Assembly (NCBI GenBank): GCA_013695195.1
Contig: JACDAY010000132.1
Span: 1 to 16,495, forward strand
Direction: 5' to 3'
From: Blastocatellia bacterium
Lineage (GTDB): Bacteria > Acidobacteriota > Blastocatellia > Pyrinomonadales > Pyrinomonadaceae
DNA length: 16,495 nt
The translations under genes and the position numbers were made by a program. The notes beneath the pieces were generated by a model that worked only from the letters and a program-made list of their open reading frames with translations, was not told the DNA's origin and ran no database searches. Numbering within the stretch: the stretch's first letter is position 1; every line of letters starts with the position of its first letter. This document shows positions 14,463 through 16,495 of the stretch, one piece after another.

Positions 14463-15702
14463 TCGACACCTTTGCAGCGTCGATTTTCATTGACTGAAGC
14501 TTTTTGATAAGCTGCACATGATTTATCAAATCGTCCCGCACATTGCCTTTATTCTGCATCGCGAGTTTATGAAACTCGGACACATTCCGGATGAGAAATT
14601 CCTTTAGGCTCAGCATCTCCGCGATCGTGGCCCGGTCGGGCTTGGTATATGTTTTTGGGAGCACGGGCATTAAAGCAAGAGCGTAATACCACATTAAAAA
14701 TTCGCTCATTTCTTTCATGATGAGCTTTTTCACTACGAGTAGGTCCTTCATTCGGCGCTCGTGATTATGATCGAGAACGGCGTGCAGATCGTCGATATTT
14801 TTCAAAATGACGTTTTCATTTTCGGCCACGCCCGGATCGATGTCACGGGGAACTGCAATGTCGAGCAGAAGAATTTTGTTGGACTGAAAAAGAAGATCGT
14901 CTTTGTGAAGAATCGGCTCCCGCGAGCTTGTCGAACTGATAACAATATCCGTCTCACCAAGATGATTTTTGAAATCTTCAAAATCGATTATTTCACTTTC
15001 AAAAGAATGATTTTCGTAAAGCTTTGCCAAAAGATCCTCGGCATGAGCACGCGTGCGGTTTGTTATAAAAATTTTGCCGGTTTTTTGTTTTATCAGACAC
15101 TCGGCCGTCAATTTCGCCGTTTCGCCCGCACCGACGATCAAGACCGATTTGCCTTTTATCGAGCCGAAAGTGTCCATTGCAAGCTCGACAGCGGCCAGGC
15201 TTATCGAAACCGCTCCTTTATGAATCGATGTCTCGCTGAAGGTTTTTTTGCCGATCTTGAGCGCACGTTGTGAAAGTTGGTTCAGGATTTTCCCTGTCGA
15301 ATGATTGTCTTTTGCAAGGGAATAAGCATTTCGTACCTGACCAAGAATTTGCGAATCGCCAATGACCTTGCTGTCCAGGCTGGTTACCACATTGAAGAGC
15401 TGTTGACACGCCGCGCATGAAATAAATGTGAAGAAATGCTCACGTTTGACCAGCTCTTCCGCTCTTTTGAATTTGATCACCAGATCTTTGTAAAAGTTGA
15501 GGTCGAGATCAGCCTGCCCGGAAACACCATAAATTTCTGTGCGGTTACAAGTCGATAGAACAACGCATTCCGACAAAGTATTCTTCAATTCCGCCAGCAA
15601 CCCGGGAACTTCAGATTCCCGGATATAAAGCTTTTCTCTAACTTCTATAGATGCTGTCTTATGATTCAGTCCAAAAGCGAACAGCATTTGTTGGTCGGCC
15701 AT
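14449..15702 (-). CDS. hemA: glutamyl-tRNA reductase
   Basis: HemA reduces glutamyl-tRNA(Glu) to glutamate-1-semialdehyde with NADPH, the first and usually rate-limiting step of the C5 pathway. From the ATG at 15702 it has 417 residues. LFAFGLNHKTASIEVREKL is the family N-terminus, and the catalytic cysteine in VVLSTCNRTEIYG is C52, close to C50 in E. coli. SKVIGDSQILGQVRNAY and the NADPH-binding VLIVGAGETAKLTAECL are clear. The C-terminal helical dimerisation region (about 300-410) is present. A TTG three codons upstream is possible but less likely. It is the first gene of the operon. Neither start has a strong ribosome binding site, so expression may be low or controlled at translation (inference). 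No glutamyl-tRNA gene is in the window. Confidence 0.96.
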   Translation of the reverse strand: MADQQMLFAFGLNHKTASIEVREKLYIRESEVPGLLAELKNTLSECVVLSTCNRTEIYGVSGQADLDLNFYKDLVIKFKRAEELVKREHFFTFISCAACQQLFNVVTSLDSKVIGDSQILGQVRNAYSLAKDNHSTGKILNQLSQRALKIGKKTFSETSIHKGAVSISLAAVELAMDTFGSIKGKSVLIVGAGETAKLTAECLIKQKTGKIFITNRTRAHAEDLLAKLYENHSFESEIIDFEDFKNHLGETDIVISSTSSREPILHKDDLLFQSNKILLLDIAVPRDIDPGVAENENVILKNIDDLHAVLDHNHERRMKDLLVVKKLIMKEMSEFLMWYYALALMPVLPKTYTKPDRATIAEMLSLKEFLIRNVSEFHKLAMQNKGNVRDDLINHVQLIKKLQSMKIDAAKVSNVQA

Positions 15703-15752
15703 CTTTTGCAATGATATTTAACTTTTCTTCAGATCAAGAAGTACGAACAAAT

Positions 15753-15758
15753 ATTATA
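15753..15758 (-). promoter_or_regulatory. candidate -10 box for the haem operon
   Basis: TATAAT on the minus strand lies 51 bp before the hemA ATG in a very AT-rich stretch (about 15720-15870). No good -35 is found at normal spacing, and a second candidate, TATACT, lies at 15765-15770. It is a weak call. Confidence 0.3.
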
Positions 15759-15885
15759 AGCAAGAGTATATAGAAAAATTCCTGGAATTAAAGTGAAAAC
15801 TTAATATATTCGAAAATATGATTGAAAAGAATCGTTTAAATCTTATCAAATATAAAATGTCTCAATATCACACATTCAGCGCGGG

Positions 15886-15916
15886 AAAAAAAGGGAGTAT
15901 TACACATGATCACTCC
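15886..15916 (-). terminator. candidate terminator upstream of hemA
   Basis: On the minus strand, GGAGT (15912-15916) pairs with ACTCC (15894-15898) around a 13-base loop, followed by C and seven T (15886-15892). The stem is short (5 bp plus a possible G-T) and the loop long, so it is moderate at best. It would end a minus-strand transcript coming from the right, separating it from the haem operon. Confidence 0.4.
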
Positions 15917-16313
15917 GCTTTAACACTTCTTCACGCAAAATCGGGTTTTGGTTGAGTTTCCGGTAATGCCCCTGAGCAGCGGTGGCCCGGATGTGCCATT
16001 GGCTCAAGCCCAAATTCCGATCACACGCATAAAACGGTTTCGCGGTTTGAATTTACCGTTAAAAAGTCCGCCTATCAGCCATCCGGAACTTTTAACGCGG
16101 AATGAGCCCGTGTGCGACGTCTATAGCGAGCATTCCTTTATACCTTGTGCTGCCGTCACATTACAAAAAATGCGAAACCTGTAAATATCAAAAAAACGGA
16201 GTTTCCAGTATTAAGTAACCCATCAGAAACGATTCGAGGCCGCCGATAATCACCAAGCCGTTCCAAAAAACATATTTGACATTGGGCAATTTCGCGAATC
16301 ATTAACTATAAAA
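15917..16313. other. gene-poor region between the haem operon and the repeat protein
   Basis: I find no convincing gene in these roughly 400 bp. On the minus strand there are short protein-like runs, each without a good start. One is NVKYVFWNGLVIIGGLESFL and following residues up to a TGA at 16188-16190. Another, further on, contains GWLIGGLFNGKFKPRNRF and ends FMRVIGIWA before a stop. They are in different frames and could be the decayed remains of a gene whose transcript ended at the candidate terminator at 15886-15916. A 78-codon plus-strand frame beginning at TTG 15948 shows no recognisable family. Confidence 0.4.
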
Positions 16314-16495
16314 TTATTGCGGCTGAACTGATAAGGGAGACGGATTGTCGCCGTTTTGTCCGAACTCCCGTATTACAAAACCGCCGTTCGTGCTGTTAAG
16401 TCGGTACCAGGTGCTGGTGCTCGGCCTGAAGACGGCATAATCCGCTTTTCCGTCGCCATCATAATCGGCCGGCATCGGCAAATCCTCGATTATAC
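16314..16495 (-). CDS. VCBS/FG-GAP-type repeat protein (C-terminal end)
   Basis: The frame is open to the window edge and ends in TAA at 16314-16316; 59 complete residues are visible. They contain PADYDGDGKADYAVFRPSTS, then TWYRLNS, a glycine-containing turn and FGQNGDNPSP. This is one unit of the calcium-binding-type repeat (D.DGDGK.D..VFRPS...W......FG..GD) seen in large secreted or surface proteins, often of beta-propeller form, and repeated many times in Acidobacteriota proteomes. The final unit stops shortly after FGQNGD, where the next unit would start, so this is probably a natural end. The rest of the protein, including any signal peptide, lies to the right of the window. The function is unknown. 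Confidence 0.85.
   Translation of the reverse strand, partial: IIEDLPMPADYDGDGKADYAVFRPSTSTWYRLNSTNGGFVIREFGQNGDNPSPLSVQPQ

Noticed and set aside
15703..15740. Leader RNA such as a T-box or other riboswitch before hemA
   Set aside because: The leader from the candidate promoter is only about 45 bases and shows no conserved T-box or known riboswitch elements.
15948..16184. 78-codon plus-strand frame starting with TTG
   Set aside because: No recognisable family, no ribosome binding site, and protein-like runs also occur on the opposite strand. It is described only within the gene-poor region.
16188..16289. Short minus-strand frame beginning TTG with a hydrophobic run (VFWNGLVIIGG)
   Set aside because: Only 33 codons, no ATG and no binding site. 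More likely a remnant than a gene.

Overview
The window carries a nearly complete haem biosynthesis operon (about 4.9-15.7 kb, minus strand). It is preceded by a small group of serine/threonine protein kinase genes and a tRNA-Lys, with partial genes at both ends. Moderate GC, CPxC...FCxxDG zinc ribbons fused to kinases, a PEGA-domain kinase and a DYDGDGKADYAVFRPS-type repeat protein together suggest Acidobacteriota, probably class Blastocatellia. This is an inference from gene style and was not confirmed by any search.

Layout. (1) 1-981, plus strand: 3' part of a polytopic O-antigen ligase/polymerase-like protein. Its stop codon overlaps that of the next, convergent gene. (2) 978-4609, minus strand: a PEGA/zinc-ribbon kinase, a small zinc-ribbon DUF4190-type membrane protein and an FHA/zinc-finger kinase. 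They look like one signalling group. (3) 4679-4833, plus strand: promoter, tRNA-Lys(CTT) and a hairpin terminator that can also work on the other strand, ending the haem operon. (4) 15702 to 4940, minus strand: hemA-hemC-hemD-hemE-hemN-hemH-(small antitoxin-like gene)-hemY-hemB-hemL. (5) 15703-16313: leader, a candidate terminator and about 400 bp without a convincing gene. (6) 16314-16495, minus strand: C-terminal end of a VCBS/FG-GAP-type repeat protein.

The haem genes encode every step from glutamyl-tRNA to protohaem. HemA and HemL make 5-aminolevulinate, HemB makes porphobilinogen, HemC and HemD make uroporphyrinogen III, and HemE makes coproporphyrinogen III. HemN (radical SAM), HemY (FAD oxidase) and HemH (ferrochelatase) complete the protoporphyrin-dependent branch. 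hemA, C, D and E overlap each other. After hemE the genes are separated by gaps, and four of these gaps hold inverted repeats.

The most unusual signal is this set of palindromic elements. Two copies of one 66-72 bp element flank hemN in opposite orientations, and one of them supplies the last codons and stop of hemE. Unrelated palindromes lie between hemB and hemL, between hemY and hemB, and next to the kinase stop. Another palindrome sits in frame inside hemY. I saw no CRISPR array, insertion sequence, rRNA or phage gene, and no clear new defence system.
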